A stretch of DNA of 64,000 nt from the NCBI RefSeq assembly GCF_009740285.1, contig NZ_CP046566.1:2104501-2168500 (forward strand), written 5' to 3'. The position numbers and the translations under genes are program-made. The notes beneath the pieces are model-generated. The model searched no databases, was not told the DNA's origin, and saw only the letters and a list, made by a program, of their open reading frames with translations. The stretch's first letter is position 1, and the number at the start of each line of letters is the position of its first letter. The stretch is from Phnomibacter ginsenosidimutans. GTDB lineage: Bacteria; Bacteroidota; Bacteroidia; Chitinophagales; Chitinophagaceae. Below are positions 1 to 9,189 of this stretch, one piece after another.

Positions 1-564
1 GGCACATTACTTAGCAACAAGCATGTGCGGGTGGACTGTTTTCCGGTAAAGCACCGCATTCCTTGTTTTGGGTTCCGCTTTACGGAGCAAAAAGCACCCC
101 GGACTTTACTTAAGGAAAAAGCTGTGGCCGCAGGCATACCGCAATACTTCTACAACCGCCTGAAGCTGGGTGAAGATTACATCAACAAAAATGGCGAAGT
201 AATACTGAACGAAACAGTAACTACTGCAGCGCCAGCACCATTGAGCTATGCTTATTGCGCCGATACGGTGTACCTGCCAGAAATATGCGTTCATCTGCAA
301 CAGGTTACATTGATGTACCACGAAGCCACCTTTCTGCAAGATTTGGAAGAAAGAGCCGCAGTCCGTTTTCACAGCACCAGCAAGCAAGCCGCTATGATGG
401 CTCAGCACTGCCAGCCACAACGATTACTCATCGGTCATTTCAGTAGTAAGTACGAAGACTTGCAGGAATTTGAAAAAGAAGCAAGGGCGGTATTTCCAAA
501 AACAGATTTGGCCATAGAAGGCGTTACTTATTTGCTGCGCCGCCCAACAGAAGCAGGTAGCTAA
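1..564 (+). CDS. rnz: Ribonuclease Z, C-terminal part (5' end outside window)
   Basis: This is the last 187 residues of a tRNA 3'-end processing metallo-beta-lactamase endonuclease, which removes the 3' trailer from pre-tRNA in the cytoplasm. The reading frame is open from base 1, so the true start lies upstream of the window and the internal GTG at 25 is not a start. Visible family marks are the HR-P-C-FGFRF stretch near residues 19-27, the YHEATF metal-site motif near residues 105-110, and GHFSSKY near residues 146-152, which resembles the terminal GHFS-RY motif of RNase Z. The N-terminal HxHxDH zinc motif would be off-window. Its 3' end overlaps the convergent esterase gene by 41 bases. 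Confidence is high from these motifs. Confidence 0.93.
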   Translation, partial: GTLLSNKHVRVDCFPVKHRIPCFGFRFTEQKAPRTLLKEKAVAAGIPQYFYNRLKLGEDYINKNGEVILNETVTTAAPAPLSYAYCADTVYLPEICVHLQQVTLMYHEATFLQDLEERAAVRFHSTSKQAAMMAQHCQPQRLLIGHFSSKYEDLQEFEKEARAVFPKTDLAIEGVTYLLRRPTEAGS

Positions 565-1666
565 AAAATGCAGGCAATTGTTTGCGCCAGGCGGCTTCGT
601 TGTGCTGCGCCTCTGGCGAAATAATTTCGACGAATGATCTTGGTTTTCCTTTTTTAGCCAATGTAGCCATGCGTTGCATGTCGGGTACCATGGATTCTCC
701 TTCCATGCCGCCGGCATAGAGGAACAACCGCTTTTTCCGAAAGGCTGATGGTTGCGCATTAGCTGCATTGAACATTTCAGGTGCCGTCCAATATGCAGGA
801 GAAAATATACCTGCACCAGCAAATTGTTGCGGTGCTTGCAGCAAAGCTTGGGTGCTGATGAGCCCGCCCATGCTGCTGCCTGCTATCCAAGTGTTGGATG
901 CTTTTGTACTGGTGCGATAATGTGCATCAATCCAAGGCTTCAATGTATCCGTAATCCATTGCACAAATGCACGTCCGTCTGCCTTGCCAAAACGGGGATG
1001 GTCATATGGATTGTATTCATTCAGCCGTAGCGGGCCTGCATGATCAATACCAACTACAATCATTGACTTACCTGTGGCTAGAAAAATGGAATCGAGTACT
1101 TCATCCACCTGCCATTCGCCAAAGCTGCCCGTGGTTACATCAAACAGGTTTTGCCCGTCCATCATGTACAGCACCGGATACTTGTTGTTGCCCTGCGTAT
1201 AATCGGGTGGCAAATACAAACGAATGGTTTTGTTTTCTCCCTTTCGTTGTACAGCAGCAGGCAACACATGCACATTGGCAGAAGCTGTTGAAACAACTGG
1301 TTTGCCTGCATGCAAATGCTGAAAGCTTTCAATGCGAATTGTAACGCTTGTGTCTTTCAGTAGTTTTATTACCCGATTGCTGATGCTACTACCATTGCTG
1401 TTGCATTCAACTTTTTCCCAGCTACCGAGAGTGCATTTAAACTCTAGCAATGCAGCAGCAGTAGCTTGTATGCGCAGCTTTCCCTGATTATTAAAACGAT
1501 AGTTACTGTCTTTCGGATTCCAACCATTGAAATTGCCGGCAACAAATATTTGTTCTGCTGAAATGCCCTGCGGCAAATCTTTCAGCGAAAGCAAAAGGGT
1601 TTGTGCCCACCCGTTGGTTTGCACAAACCCCATCCAGACCAGTAAGGTCAGTATTGTTTTATTCAC
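524..1666 (-). CDS. Exported esterase with N-terminal CBM48-like domain
   Basis: A 380-residue secreted alpha/beta-hydrolase of the putative esterase (esterase D / Fes-like) family. Residues 1-21 are a signal peptide ending in WAQ. Residues about 22-115 look like an immunoglobulin-like glycogen-binding module (GNFNGWNP at 44-51). The hydrolase domain follows, with YMMDGQNLFD at 167-176, the nucleophile elbow GSSMGG at 263-268 (Ser265) and a likely catalytic His355 in AQHNE. Such enzymes hydrolyse ester bonds of carbohydrate or siderophore-type substrates; the substrate here is unknown. The start is GTG, placed directly after the dapA stop (TAAGTG), so it is translated as the last gene of the accA-dapA unit. 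It overlaps the convergent rnz by 41 bases. The family is fairly certain, the substrate is not. Confidence 0.85.
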   Translation of the reverse strand: MNKTILTLLVWMGFVQTNGWAQTLLLSLKDLPQGISAEQIFVAGNFNGWNPKDSNYRFNNQGKLRIQATAAALLEFKCTLGSWEKVECNSNGSSISNRVIKLLKDTSVTIRIESFQHLHAGKPVVSTASANVHVLPAAVQRKGENKTIRLYLPPDYTQGNNKYPVLYMMDGQNLFDVTTGSFGEWQVDEVLDSIFLATGKSMIVVGIDHAGPLRLNEYNPYDHPRFGKADGRAFVQWITDTLKPWIDAHYRTSTKASNTWIAGSSMGGLISTQALLQAPQQFAGAGIFSPAYWTAPEMFNAANAQPSAFRKKRLFLYAGGMEGESMVPDMQRMATLAKKGKPRSFVEIISPEAQHNEAAWRKQLPAFFSYLLLLGGAANK

Positions 1667-2536
1667 TTACAATAAGCTTTTCAGTTTTGCCATGTGTACT
1701 GCACTCAGTGGCACCAACGGCAAACGTAGGTTGTTGCTGATGATACCCATTTCACTCAAAAATGCTTTTACACCTGCAGGATTGTTTTCTACAAAACACA
1801 TATCCATTTTTTCGAGGAGGCTGTTTTGCAAAGGACGTGCTTCTGCAAACTGACCATTGAGGCACATGTGCACCAATTGGCTGAACTGCGCAGGATGACT
1901 GTTGGCTATCACACTAATCACACCATCAAAACCACAGGCAATGAGCGGCATGGTTACATGGTCGTCGCCACTAATGAGCAGGAACCCTTCCGGACGATTT
2001 TTGATGAGGTGCATGGCTTGCACCATATTGCCACTGGCTTCTTTGGTACCAATTACTTTGCCCGGAAAATCGTTGGCCAACCGGATGGTGGTTTCTGCAC
2101 TTATGTTGGATGAAGTTCGGCCCGGTACATTGTACAAAATCACCGGCTTAGGCGATGCGTTGGCAATAGCTGCATAATGCTGGTAAATACCTTCCTGAGA
2201 AGGCTTGCTGTAATAAGGGCTCACACTCAGTACTGCCGTTACAGCGTCCAATGGCCAGGTGGCCAATTTACGTAACACTTCTTGAGTATTGTTGCCACCA
2301 ATACCAACCACTACCGGCACACGGCCCGCCACGGTTTTCAAAGTAAAATCGAGTACAGCGAGTTGCTCTTCTTCAGAAAGTGTGGCTACTTCTCCTGTAG
2401 TACCAAGTGTTACCAGATAATCGGCTTTGCCACGGAGTGTATATTCAATGAGTCTTTCGAGGGCTGCATAATCTACAGCCATATCTTGCTGGAAAGGTGT
2501 AACTAGGGCTACACCCACACCTTTTAATTGTTGCAT
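1667..2536 (-). CDS. dapA: 4-hydroxy-tetrahydrodipicolinate synthase
   Basis: A 289-residue class I aldolase that condenses pyruvate with aspartate semialdehyde, the first committed step of lysine and diaminopimelate synthesis. It shows GTTGE at 45-49 (pyruvate carboxylate binding), Tyr135 in LYNVPGRT and the Schiff-base Lys165 in GTKEASGN, all in the expected order and spacing. I chose the ATG at 2536 because it gives the normal family length and begins MQQLKGVGVALVTPF; the longer frame up to 2659 runs into accA coding sequence. It lies 28 bases after the accA stop and is followed without gap by the esterase, so the three are probably cotranscribed. Confidence 0.96.
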   Translation of the reverse strand: MQQLKGVGVALVTPFQQDMAVDYAALERLIEYTLRGKADYLVTLGTTGEVATLSEEEQLAVLDFTLKTVAGRVPVVVGIGGNNTQEVLRKLATWPLDAVTAVLSVSPYYSKPSQEGIYQHYAAIANASPKPVILYNVPGRTSSNISAETTIRLANDFPGKVIGTKEASGNMVQAMHLIKNRPEGFLLISGDDHVTMPLIACGFDGVISVIANSHPAQFSQLVHMCLNGQFAEARPLQNSLLEKMDMCFVENNPAGVKAFLSEMGIISNNLRLPLVPLSAVHMAKLKSLL

Positions 2537-2564
2537 TTTACTTGTGATTTTTGCTTGTGCTTGA

Positions 2565-3547
2565 CTAAGCAACAGGGTGCACTTCGTAGAAGCCCATGTT
2601 GCCGAATTTTTTGATTCGCTGGCTGACCCGCTCTTCTGCGGGCACCTGTTTAAGCTCACGAATCATCGGAAGCAAAGTGTCTTTCAAATATTGGGCAGCC
2701 AAATCATAATCCCAGTGAGCACCTCCCACTGGTTCTTTTACTACGCCATCTACCAAGCCAAATTCGAGCATGTGGTCGCTGGTGAGTTTCAATTGTTCGG
2801 CAGCAGTTTCCTTTTTCTCCCAGCTGCGCCACAAAATGGAGCTGCAACTTTCGGGACTGATAACAGTGTACCAGGTATTTTCCAACATCAATACTTTGTC
2901 ACCTACACCAATGCCCATGGCGCCACCACTGGCACCCTCGCCTATCACCACGCAAATAACAGGCACTTTCAGGCGCAGCATTTCATAAATATTGCGGGCA
3001 ATGGCTTCACCCTGGCCCCGTTCTTCGGCTTCAATGCCTGGAAAAGCTCCAGGTGTGTCGACCAACGTAATGATGGGCTTGTCGAATTTTTCAGCCAGCT
3101 TCATCAGGCGCAGCGCTTTGCGATAACCTTCAGGGTTGGCCATACCAAAGTTGCGTTCCTGCCGCATTTTGGTATTGATCCCTTTTGCTGACCAATAATC
3201 ATCACCGTTTCGCCTTCGAGCTTGGCAAAACCACCAACGATGGCTTTGTCGTCTTTTACATTGCGATCGCCATGCAGCTCCACAAAGTCGGTGGTCATTT
3301 TCTGAATATACTTCAGGGTGTATGGCCTGTCCGGATGACGACTCAACTGTACTTTTTGCCAGCTGGTGAGGTTCTCGGTTATTTCTCTTCGCTTATCTAC
3401 AATGGATTGTTCCAGCTGTGCAATCACAGCGGTATAATCAACGCTCTTATTTTTTTCAGCGTTCTTCTTATTGACTTCGATTTGCTCATACAATTCTTTG
3501 ATGGGCGTTTCAAAATCGAGGAACTGCCTGTTTGGATACTGGGGCAT
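2565..3547 (-). CDS. accA: Acetyl-CoA carboxylase carboxyltransferase alpha subunit, frameshifted
   Basis: AccA transfers the carboxyl group from carboxy-biotin to acetyl-CoA to make malonyl-CoA, working with AccD in the cytoplasm. The protein is read in two frames: 3547 to about 3182 gives the N-terminal part (start [13 protein letters not shown], conserved VELHGDRN), and about 3180 to 2565 gives the rest ([34 protein letters not shown]). One missing base near 3178-3183, beside a short C run, separates them. Restoring it gives [22 protein letters not shown] without loss and a 327-residue protein, close to the 319 of E. coli. Because the gene is essential and otherwise intact, a sequence error is more likely than a pseudogene. 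First gene of the accA-dapA-esterase unit. Confidence 0.93.
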
Positions 3548-3611
3548 ACTTTGTTTAGTTTACCTACGTATTAGTTTGGGGCGGTAAAATTAAGGGTTGA
3601 CGTATACAATC

Positions 3612-3642
3612 AAACAGGCGGATTGAGTAAATCCGCCTGTTT
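3612..3642 (-). terminator. Hairpin terminator after envC
   Basis: A perfect 13-bp inverted repeat (AAACAGGCGGATT at 3612-3624, complement at 3630-3642) with a 5-base loop lies between the envC stop at 3676 and the accA start at 3547. On the minus strand the right arm ends in a run from the AAA of the repeat. It fits an intrinsic terminator separating the porV-envC run from accA. Confidence 0.75.
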
Positions 3643-3675
3643 AGGGTAAATGTGTAAAACGATATTGGGAATGAG

Positions 3676-5017
3676 TTATCTACGACGCAACCAGGATTCG
3701 GGGTTTTGAGTGCCCTTGTCCGTGTCAATCTGGAAGCTTACTTCGCCAACGCCTTCATCATTCAGACCGGCACGGCCCAATACTTGCCCCGGACTTACCT
3801 TTTGGCCTTTGCTCACCGATACACCCTGCAGGTTGCTGTATGTGGTAAAATATTTACCGTGTTTTACCATCACCACCTGACGATCGCCAACGTTGAAAAC
3901 AGAATTTACTTCTCCTTCAAACACTGCTTTTACTGGTGAGCCTACGTTTACTTCCATCGTAATACCATCGCTGGGCACTTCAATGGGGCGAGAACCAAAA
4001 CCGGGAATCATATTGGTGCCATATTTGAGCGTCACCACGCATTTTTCTACCGGCCAAGGCAGGCTTGCCACGGTTTTCTTCAAATTGCTGGGAACGAATC
4101 AGTCCTTCGGGGGTGTTTTCCAATACGGATGCATCCCGCTTTTTGATAGGCGTGGTTGCTGTGGGCGTATTGGGTTTAGTACCATTGGCAGGCTTCGATG
4201 CAGTTGCATTGGTGTTGCCAGTACCAGCATTGGTATTGTTCTTCGCTGCTTCTGCTTTTTTGCGGGCCGCTTCTTCCCTTTCTTTTCTTAAGGCTTCGTC
4301 TTTTTCCCGCTTAATCACAGCTGCAATGGCATTCTGCAGTTGCTTTCTTTCTTTTTCACGGTTGGCCAGCATATTGCGCAGTTGCTTTTCCTGACTGGAA
4401 TACTGTGCTACCACTTTGTCCTTTTCTTTTTTCTCAATTTCCAGTTCTGCTTTTTGTTTGCCTTCCAAATCGAGGGCTTTGGTTTTTTCGAGACGTTTGC
4501 CGGTAAGGCTGGCTATTTTTTCTTCGAGTAATTTTTGTGTTCGTACAATATCACCCGCTTTTTGAGCCCGGTAACTGCGGTATGTTTTTAAATAGGAAAC
4601 ACGTTTCAAAGCATCAGCAAAGCTGCCGGCAGAAAAAAGAAAGTTGAGAAAATCGTAATTACTTCTGTTTTTATAAGCATACACCACACTTTGCGCATAC
4701 TGGTCTTTCAACGTGGCCAACTCTTGCTTCAGGGTGTCAATTTCACGGTAAGTTTTAATGATATCCTTTTCTACGTAATACACTTCACCCTTGATGTTTT
4801 GTATTACCTGATTGCGGATGTTGATCTTTTTTTCAATACCCCGCAACACACCCAGCGACTGCTTCTTGTTTTTTTGCGCTTCAGCCAGGTCTTGTTTTAC
4901 ATCTTCAATTTCTTTCAGCAACTGCTGCGTTTTGCGTTGCAGTTCTTCTTTCGATTGCTGCTGTGCAACCGCCGAAAAACTAACTAACAACAAACAAAAT
5001 GTGATCATACGTAGCAT
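3676..5017 (-). CDS. EnvC-like murein hydrolase activator (M23 peptidase family), frameshifted
   Basis: An exported protein with a signal peptide (residues 1-19, ending AVAQ), a long alanine/lysine/glutamate-rich coiled coil (about 20-260), a T/N/P-rich linker, and a C-terminal LytM/M23 domain. The C-terminal domain holds LPWPVEK, GI-ME-VGSPV-AVFEG, VMVKHG-YFTTYSNL and GQVLG. The HxxxD and HxH zinc ligands of active M23 enzymes are not visible, so it looks like a degenerate activator that binds and switches on amidases, as EnvC does. The ATG at 5017 is preferred over TTG at 5044. The frame breaks near 4062-4065: dropping one base from a GG pair joins the coiled coil to the LytM domain (NRGKLPWPVEK). 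Follows DUF4292 by 72 bases, a common Bacteroidota pairing. Confidence 0.88.
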
Positions 5018-5089
5018 AGGCTTCAATTTGAAAGGTGTAAGCAAAAAAGTGAAGGATGATGCATTTGAAACGACAGGATGTCGCCAGTA

Positions 5090-5909
5090 TTATTTAGGCG
5101 TATAATTTTTAGGAATCGTAAATGGGAATGTTTGTACTTCATCAAAAGTGACTTGCTTGAATTCTAACAGCACGTCCAGCTTCGATTTTTCCGTCACCGT
5201 AATTTCCCGCATGTTGCTAAACAAACGGTTTTGTACTTGTGCATAGCCACTGAGTGAAATACCGCATGTACGGTTACGCAGTTGGTCTACATCATCCAGC
5301 TTGCTGTGCAAAATGGAGTTGTTGCTGGTATCCACAGTGATGAGATGCTTGAAATATTCGCCAGTACTTAATGCCATCAATGTATTGCCTGTTGTTTTAA
5401 ATGAATTCACGTTTTGCGGAAAGAAAACCGGATTGCCGATGATAAGATCCTGCAACACGGTAAAATCCACAGGCAGTTTCACTATTTCTTTCAGATATTC
5501 TACACTTCTGGCGGCAATGGTTTTTTCCAGCTTGTCCATAACCCATACAGAGTCGGGCCGAACCAAAATGCGGAAACCTTCAATACCCAAAGCACCGGTG
5601 ATGGAAATCCACATCAGGCTATCTTTTTTGATGCGGATGAAAGCTGTGGCATTGGTATTCTTGCCCTTGCTGTCGTTGAAATCAATCTTGATTTTGCCAA
5701 GGAAATAATTGAAATCGATTTTGTTGCTGTGCACTCTGTCGTAAATGGCTTTTTTGATAGCCGCTGAATCTACTTCAGGAGCTTGTTACGGGTATAACGG
5801 CTGCAGAGTCTACCTTTTGAATAGCTGTTTGAATTTGCTTGGGTGCCTTGCAAGATGCTATGGCAAACAAACAAGCTACGCAGCCGATGAATATATTGCG
5901 AAATGACAT
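5090..5909 (-). CDS. DUF4292 family lipoprotein, frameshifted near its N-terminus
   Basis: A roughly 272-residue lipoprotein of the DUF4292 family, found in Bacteroidota next to EnvC-like peptidases; function unknown. From the ATG at 5909 the first frame gives a short signal peptide with a lipobox-like IASC and then a K/Q-rich linker, and stops near 5777. The next frame carries the whole domain: FNYFLGKIKIDF, RIKKDSLMWISI, GIEGFRI-VRPDSV and a C-terminal FPFTIPKNY. Deleting one base near 5777-5780 fuses the two (PVTSSEVDSAAIKKAIYD). The signal sequence and domain fit together well, so I treat this as one gene with a likely sequencing error. An outer-membrane or periplasmic role beside EnvC is an inference. 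Confidence 0.82.
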
Positions 5910-6011
5910 ATGGTTCAATGGGAGGTTCGTTCGCAAATATGCGGCAATGTGGCAGCACCTTGTGTTAAAAGGTTATTCAGCCTGCGTGGAAAGCCATACT
6001 GCCAGCACCCG

Positions 6012-6456
6012 CTATTGCTTACCGGTATGGCCAAAACCACCTGCGCCGCGGTCAGTTTCGGTCAAGGTTTCTACCGGTTGCCACTGCACCTGAGCTACCG
6101 ATTGAAATACCAACTGAGCTATGCGGTCGCCGGAATGTATGGTCTGTGGCTCTTGGCTCAGATTGATGAGAATCACCTTTACTTCTCCCCCTATAATCAC
6201 TGTCGATGGTGCCCGGGGTATTGAGGCAGGTAATGCCCTGCTTGATGGCCAAGCCGCTTCGTGGCCTAACCTGAGCTTCATATCCATCAGGAATTTCGAG
6301 ATACAAACCTGTGGAAACCAATGCTCTATGGAGAGGTTGTAAAAGTATTGGCTCAGGTATCCAGGCCCGGATATCTAACCCCGCAGCTCCCGGTGTGGCA
6401 TACGCCGGCAATTCATTGCCCGATTGATTGACGATGCGAACAGCTAACCCGGCCAT
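6012..6456 (-). CDS. dut: dUTP diphosphatase, frameshifted
   Basis: Trimeric dUTPase that hydrolyses dUTP to dUMP and pyrophosphate, keeping uracil out of DNA and supplying dTMP synthesis. Family motifs appear in order across two frames: motif 1 AGLDIRA, motif 2 RPRSGLAIK, motif 3 GTIDSDYRG, then GDRIAQLVF and the C-terminal arm [11 protein letters not shown], which closes the active site. The frame changes inside DYRG-EVKV at a run of five C's (6187-6191); four would restore the protein to 147 residues, normal for the family. It overlaps ispF by one base (TAATG), so translation is probably coupled. An essential-type gene with all motifs intact outside the shift suggests a sequence error. Confidence 0.94.
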
Positions 6457-6941
6457 TAACCCTCCATGTTTCTTTGCAGCAACACAATGGCACTGGCACT
6501 CAAGCCTTCACCCCTGCCTATGGCATCCATTGTTTCGGTGGTGGTAGCCTTAATGCTCACATCATCCAAACCAATTTTCAAAATGGAGGCAATCACCAAC
6601 TGCATGTGGTTGATGTAAGGCTTTACTTTAGGTGCTTCCAGACAGATTGTACTGTCAATGTTCACTACATGATAGCCTTTCTCCCAAATCTTGTCAACGG
6701 TTTCCTGCAGCAGCACTTTGCTGTCGATGCCTTTGTACTCAGGAGCGTTGTTGGGAAAGTGTAAACCGATATCACCCAAAGCAAGTGCTCCCAGCATAGC
6801 ATCACAAATGGCATGCAGCAATACATCTGCATCACTATGTCCCAGAGAGCCTTTTTCGTACGGAATTTTAACACCACCCAGCCACAAATCTCTTCCTTCT
6901 ACGAGAAGATGAAAATCAACGCCTTGTCCTATTCTTAACAT
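6456..6941 (-). CDS. ispF: 2-C-methyl-D-erythritol 2,4-cyclodiphosphate synthase
   Basis: A 161-residue MEP-pathway enzyme that cyclises CDP-methylerythritol 2-phosphate to the 2,4-cyclodiphosphate with loss of CMP, on the way to isoprenoids. The start gives RIGQGVDFH, with the zinc-binding Asp and His, followed by [15 protein letters not shown] (substrate and metal residues) and the C-terminal [14 protein letters not shown] motif. Length is typical. It sits between porV and dut on the minus strand and overlaps dut by one base. A hairpin at 6962-6990 just upstream separates it from porV. Confidence 0.96.
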   Translation of the reverse strand: MLRIGQGVDFHLLVEGRDLWLGGVKIPYEKGSLGHSDADVLLHAICDAMLGALALGDIGLHFPNNAPEYKGIDSKVLLQETVDKIWEKGYHVVNIDSTICLEAPKVKPYINHMQLVIASILKIGLDDVSIKATTTETMDAIGRGEGLSASAIVLLQRNMEG

Positions 6942-6961
6942 GATCGATTGGTTTAAAAAAT

Positions 6962-6990
6962 GATAGGCGAAAGTACACCCTTCGCCTATC
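6962..6990 (-). terminator. Hairpin terminator after porV
   Basis: Perfect 10-bp inverted repeat (GATAGGCGAA at 6962-6971 with its complement at 6981-6990) and a 9-base loop, between the porV stop (7018) and the ispF start (6941). On the minus strand it is followed by CA and then a run with six T's around 6955-6960, as expected for an intrinsic terminator. Confidence 0.75.
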
Positions 6991-7017
6991 TAAAATGCTG
7001 ATTCTTTTCAGTTTATG

Positions 7018-8184
7018 CTATTCTCCAGCCCCGCCAAAATCGAAGGCAAGACTAAAGCGGAGTGTATTGCTCAGCGGATTGCGGTTGGTGCCGCTGCCCG
7101 ATGGTACGAGGTAAGAAAAATTCAATCCCATAGAGTTGAACTTCAAACCAACGCCTACACTAAAATATTTGCGGTTGCCCTTGTTTTTGTCTTCGTAGAA
7201 ATAACCACCACGGAAGAAAAACTGATCGGCGTAGCTATATTCTGCCCCCACACTCCAGTTGATTTCTTTGAACTCTTCGCCCATACCATCTGGCGCATCG
7301 CTAAAAGATTTAAACCAACTTGAGACTACACTTTGGTTTCTATAATCAATAAGTGCATTTGCCGCTCCGGCACTATCGAGATTGCTTATATCAGGTACAG
7401 TAGGCACCAACAGCTTGTTCATGTCCACGCCGAACATGATTTTATTCATTTCGTCGAAAGCTTTGGTATAGGTAAAACCAATACCAAGGTTGGCGGGGAT
7501 ATAGTCTTTTTCGGCAGCATTGTTGGTGTAGCCAATTTTGCCACCCAGGTTGGTAAGTGCTACACCAAATCTAACACCGCTACCAATTTCGTCGGTGCCA
7601 TCGTAGAAGGCGGTGATATCGCCTGCTACTGTACTACCAGCCTGGTATACAACACCACTGCTCGAAGCATAACCACGTGCAAGGTTACTGTTGATGTAAC
7701 GCAGCGCTGCACCAGCACTCCAGCGTTCGGTAAGTTTGCGGCTATAGCCGAGGTCCACGGCCAGCTCTGTAGGTTTACCGGTGCTCAGCGGGTTTCCACT
7801 GAAATCGGTAAACTGAATATTACCAAGGTTAAAATAGCGAAGTGAACCAGACACCGCCGATTCTTCATCCAGTTTATAATAACCATTCAAAGCCGCCAGA
7901 AATACATCGCTAACGCCAATGTCTTTGAGCCAAGGTGTGTAGGTTACAGAAAGGCCGGCCTGGTTTTGTTGAAAAGGCATTTTGGCAATGTTCCAAAAAG
8001 TAGAACCGGCATCGGGGGCAGTAGCTACACCCAAATCGCCCATACCGCCGGCACGTGCATCGGGACTGATGCGTAAAAACGGAACAGCAGTAGTAGGAAC
8101 ATTATTTACTTGCAATTGTGCCTGTGCAAACAGGCCGGTAAACAAACCGATGCCCAACAGGGAATGTCGCAGGGATACTCTCAT
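7018..8184 (-). CDS. porV: Type IX secretion outer-membrane protein PorV (LptO)
   Basis: A 388-residue FadL-like outer-membrane beta-barrel. PorV takes cargo from the SprA translocon and shuttles it to the PorU sortase, and it is needed for secretion of most proteins with C-terminal sorting domains. Residues 1-22 are a signal peptide ending AQAQ. The mature N-terminus has the family signature FLRISPDARAGGMGDLG-A and a Phe/Trp-Asn motif (STFWNIAKM), followed by many alternating strands and a C-terminal LRFSLAFDFGG. In many relatives porV lies next to porU; here porU is not in the window. Together with GldJ at 39.4 kb it shows that the organism has T9SS. Confidence 0.92.
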   Translation of the reverse strand: MRVSLRHSLLGIGLFTGLFAQAQLQVNNVPTTAVPFLRISPDARAGGMGDLGVATAPDAGSTFWNIAKMPFQQNQAGLSVTYTPWLKDIGVSDVFLAALNGYYKLDEESAVSGSLRYFNLGNIQFTDFSGNPLSTGKPTELAVDLGYSRKLTERWSAGAALRYINSNLARGYASSSGVVYQAGSTVAGDITAFYDGTDEIGSGVRFGVALTNLGGKIGYTNNAAEKDYIPANLGIGFTYTKAFDEMNKIMFGVDMNKLLVPTVPDISNLDSAGAANALIDYRNQSVVSSWFKSFSDAPDGMGEEFKEINWSVGAEYSYADQFFFRGGYFYEDKNKGNRKYFSVGVGLKFNSMGLNFSYLVPSGSGTNRNPLSNTLRFSLAFDFGGAGE

Positions 8185-8499
8185 GAAAATGTGTTATTTA
8201 ATTCAATACTGGCCATTTCAAACCGCCAACAAAGCGGTTCAGTCAAAAAAATCAAAGTGTTGAAATGCGTAAAAGTCAGCCAATAGGCAAGTATGATTTG
8301 AGATATTCGAAGGTAAGTAAAAATCTTTCAAAGCTGCACCCAACACAAACGAACAACCACGTTGGATATTCTCTTTACAAACGAAATGATTTGGCAGCAC
8401 AACATTCGGCCCGATTTATGCAGACCTGTGCATTACCCCAAAAAGTTCAAAAAGTGAAGCCTGTGTGTGAAAGGCTTAACTTTCGGGGATTGTTTTGCT
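8185..8499. other. Divergent intergenic region
   Basis: These 315 bases lie between the starts of porV (-) and the membrane protein (+), so they should hold both promoters. A small hairpin (AACCGC at 8221-8226, GCGGTT at 8234-8239) lies in the porV leader. I found no clear TAnnTTTG box on either strand. The open frame at 8265-8507 has no recognisable protein character and I do not call it. Confidence 0.5.
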
Positions 8500-9189
8500 A
8501 TGCCTGATAAGAAAATAACCTTACAACAAGTGCTTCGGCGCCAATGGACCATTAGTGATATAGCCTGGCTTATCATCAACCTGATGCCGTTGCTTTTCTA
8601 TATCGCCGGTGCCATTTCGGCTATTCAGGCATTCCTGTTGTATATGGCCGAAACCCTCATGATTGGCATGTACAATACCATCAGGCTGCTGGTTTCATCA
8701 GCTCTTCGGGCTGGTGATGGCAGTTCTTTTAAAAAAGGCGATTTAATTGCAGGCATTTTTTTTGCGGCCTTTTTTGTGGTACATTTTGGACTGTTTGCCT
8801 ACGTTCAGTTTATGATTTTCATGGGTGTTTCAGGCACGTCGGTAGGCATGAGCATGTTCAGTAATTTTACAGCAGCCTGGCAGCTGCTGGGCACCAATGG
8901 CCATTTGTTTTTCTACATCAATCTGGGCTTGATATTTCTGCAGGGTGGTATTCAATTTTTGCAAGAGGTAGAATGGAAAACCAAATCGATGTTGCAGATG
9001 ATGTTTGAGCCCTACCTGCGCATTTTTGTACAGCAATTCACGGTGCTTGCAGGCGCCATGTTTCTGAACTTTGGCCTAAGTGGTGGTTTCCTCGTGATAT
9101 TTATGCTGGTGAAAATCTTTTTCACCTGCTTTCTTGATTTCAACAAGTTGTTTGCTGAAATGAAACGCACCAGTGGCGACCGCTTTTAA
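8500..9189 (+). CDS. Polytopic membrane protein, DUF6498-like
   Basis: A 229-residue integral membrane protein with about five or six hydrophobic segments (about 18-45, 75-100, 120-140, 180-215). The WLIINLMPLLFYIAG and YMAETLMIGMYN stretches resemble the DUF6498 family, whose function is unknown. I start it at ATG 8500 (MPDKKITLQQVL) because the upstream GTG at 8467 adds a segment without the same character. It overlaps the convergent heptose kinase by four bases and has its own upstream region. The family name is from memory of the pattern; membrane location is clear. Confidence 0.65.
   Translation: MPDKKITLQQVLRRQWTISDIAWLIINLMPLLFYIAGAISAIQAFLLYMAETLMIGMYNTIRLLVSSALRAGDGSSFKKGDLIAGIFFAAFFVVHFGLFAYVQFMIFMGVSGTSVGMSMFSNFTAAWQLLGTNGHLFFYINLGLIFLQGGIQFLQEVEWKTKSMLQMMFEPYLRIFVQQFTVLAGAMFLNFGLSGGFLVIFMLVKIFFTCFLDFNKLFAEMKRTSGDRF

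Noticed and set aside
8265-8507. 80-codon plus-strand frame upstream of the DUF6498-like gene
   Set aside because: No recognisable character, overlaps the probable start of the next gene, and lies in a promoter region.
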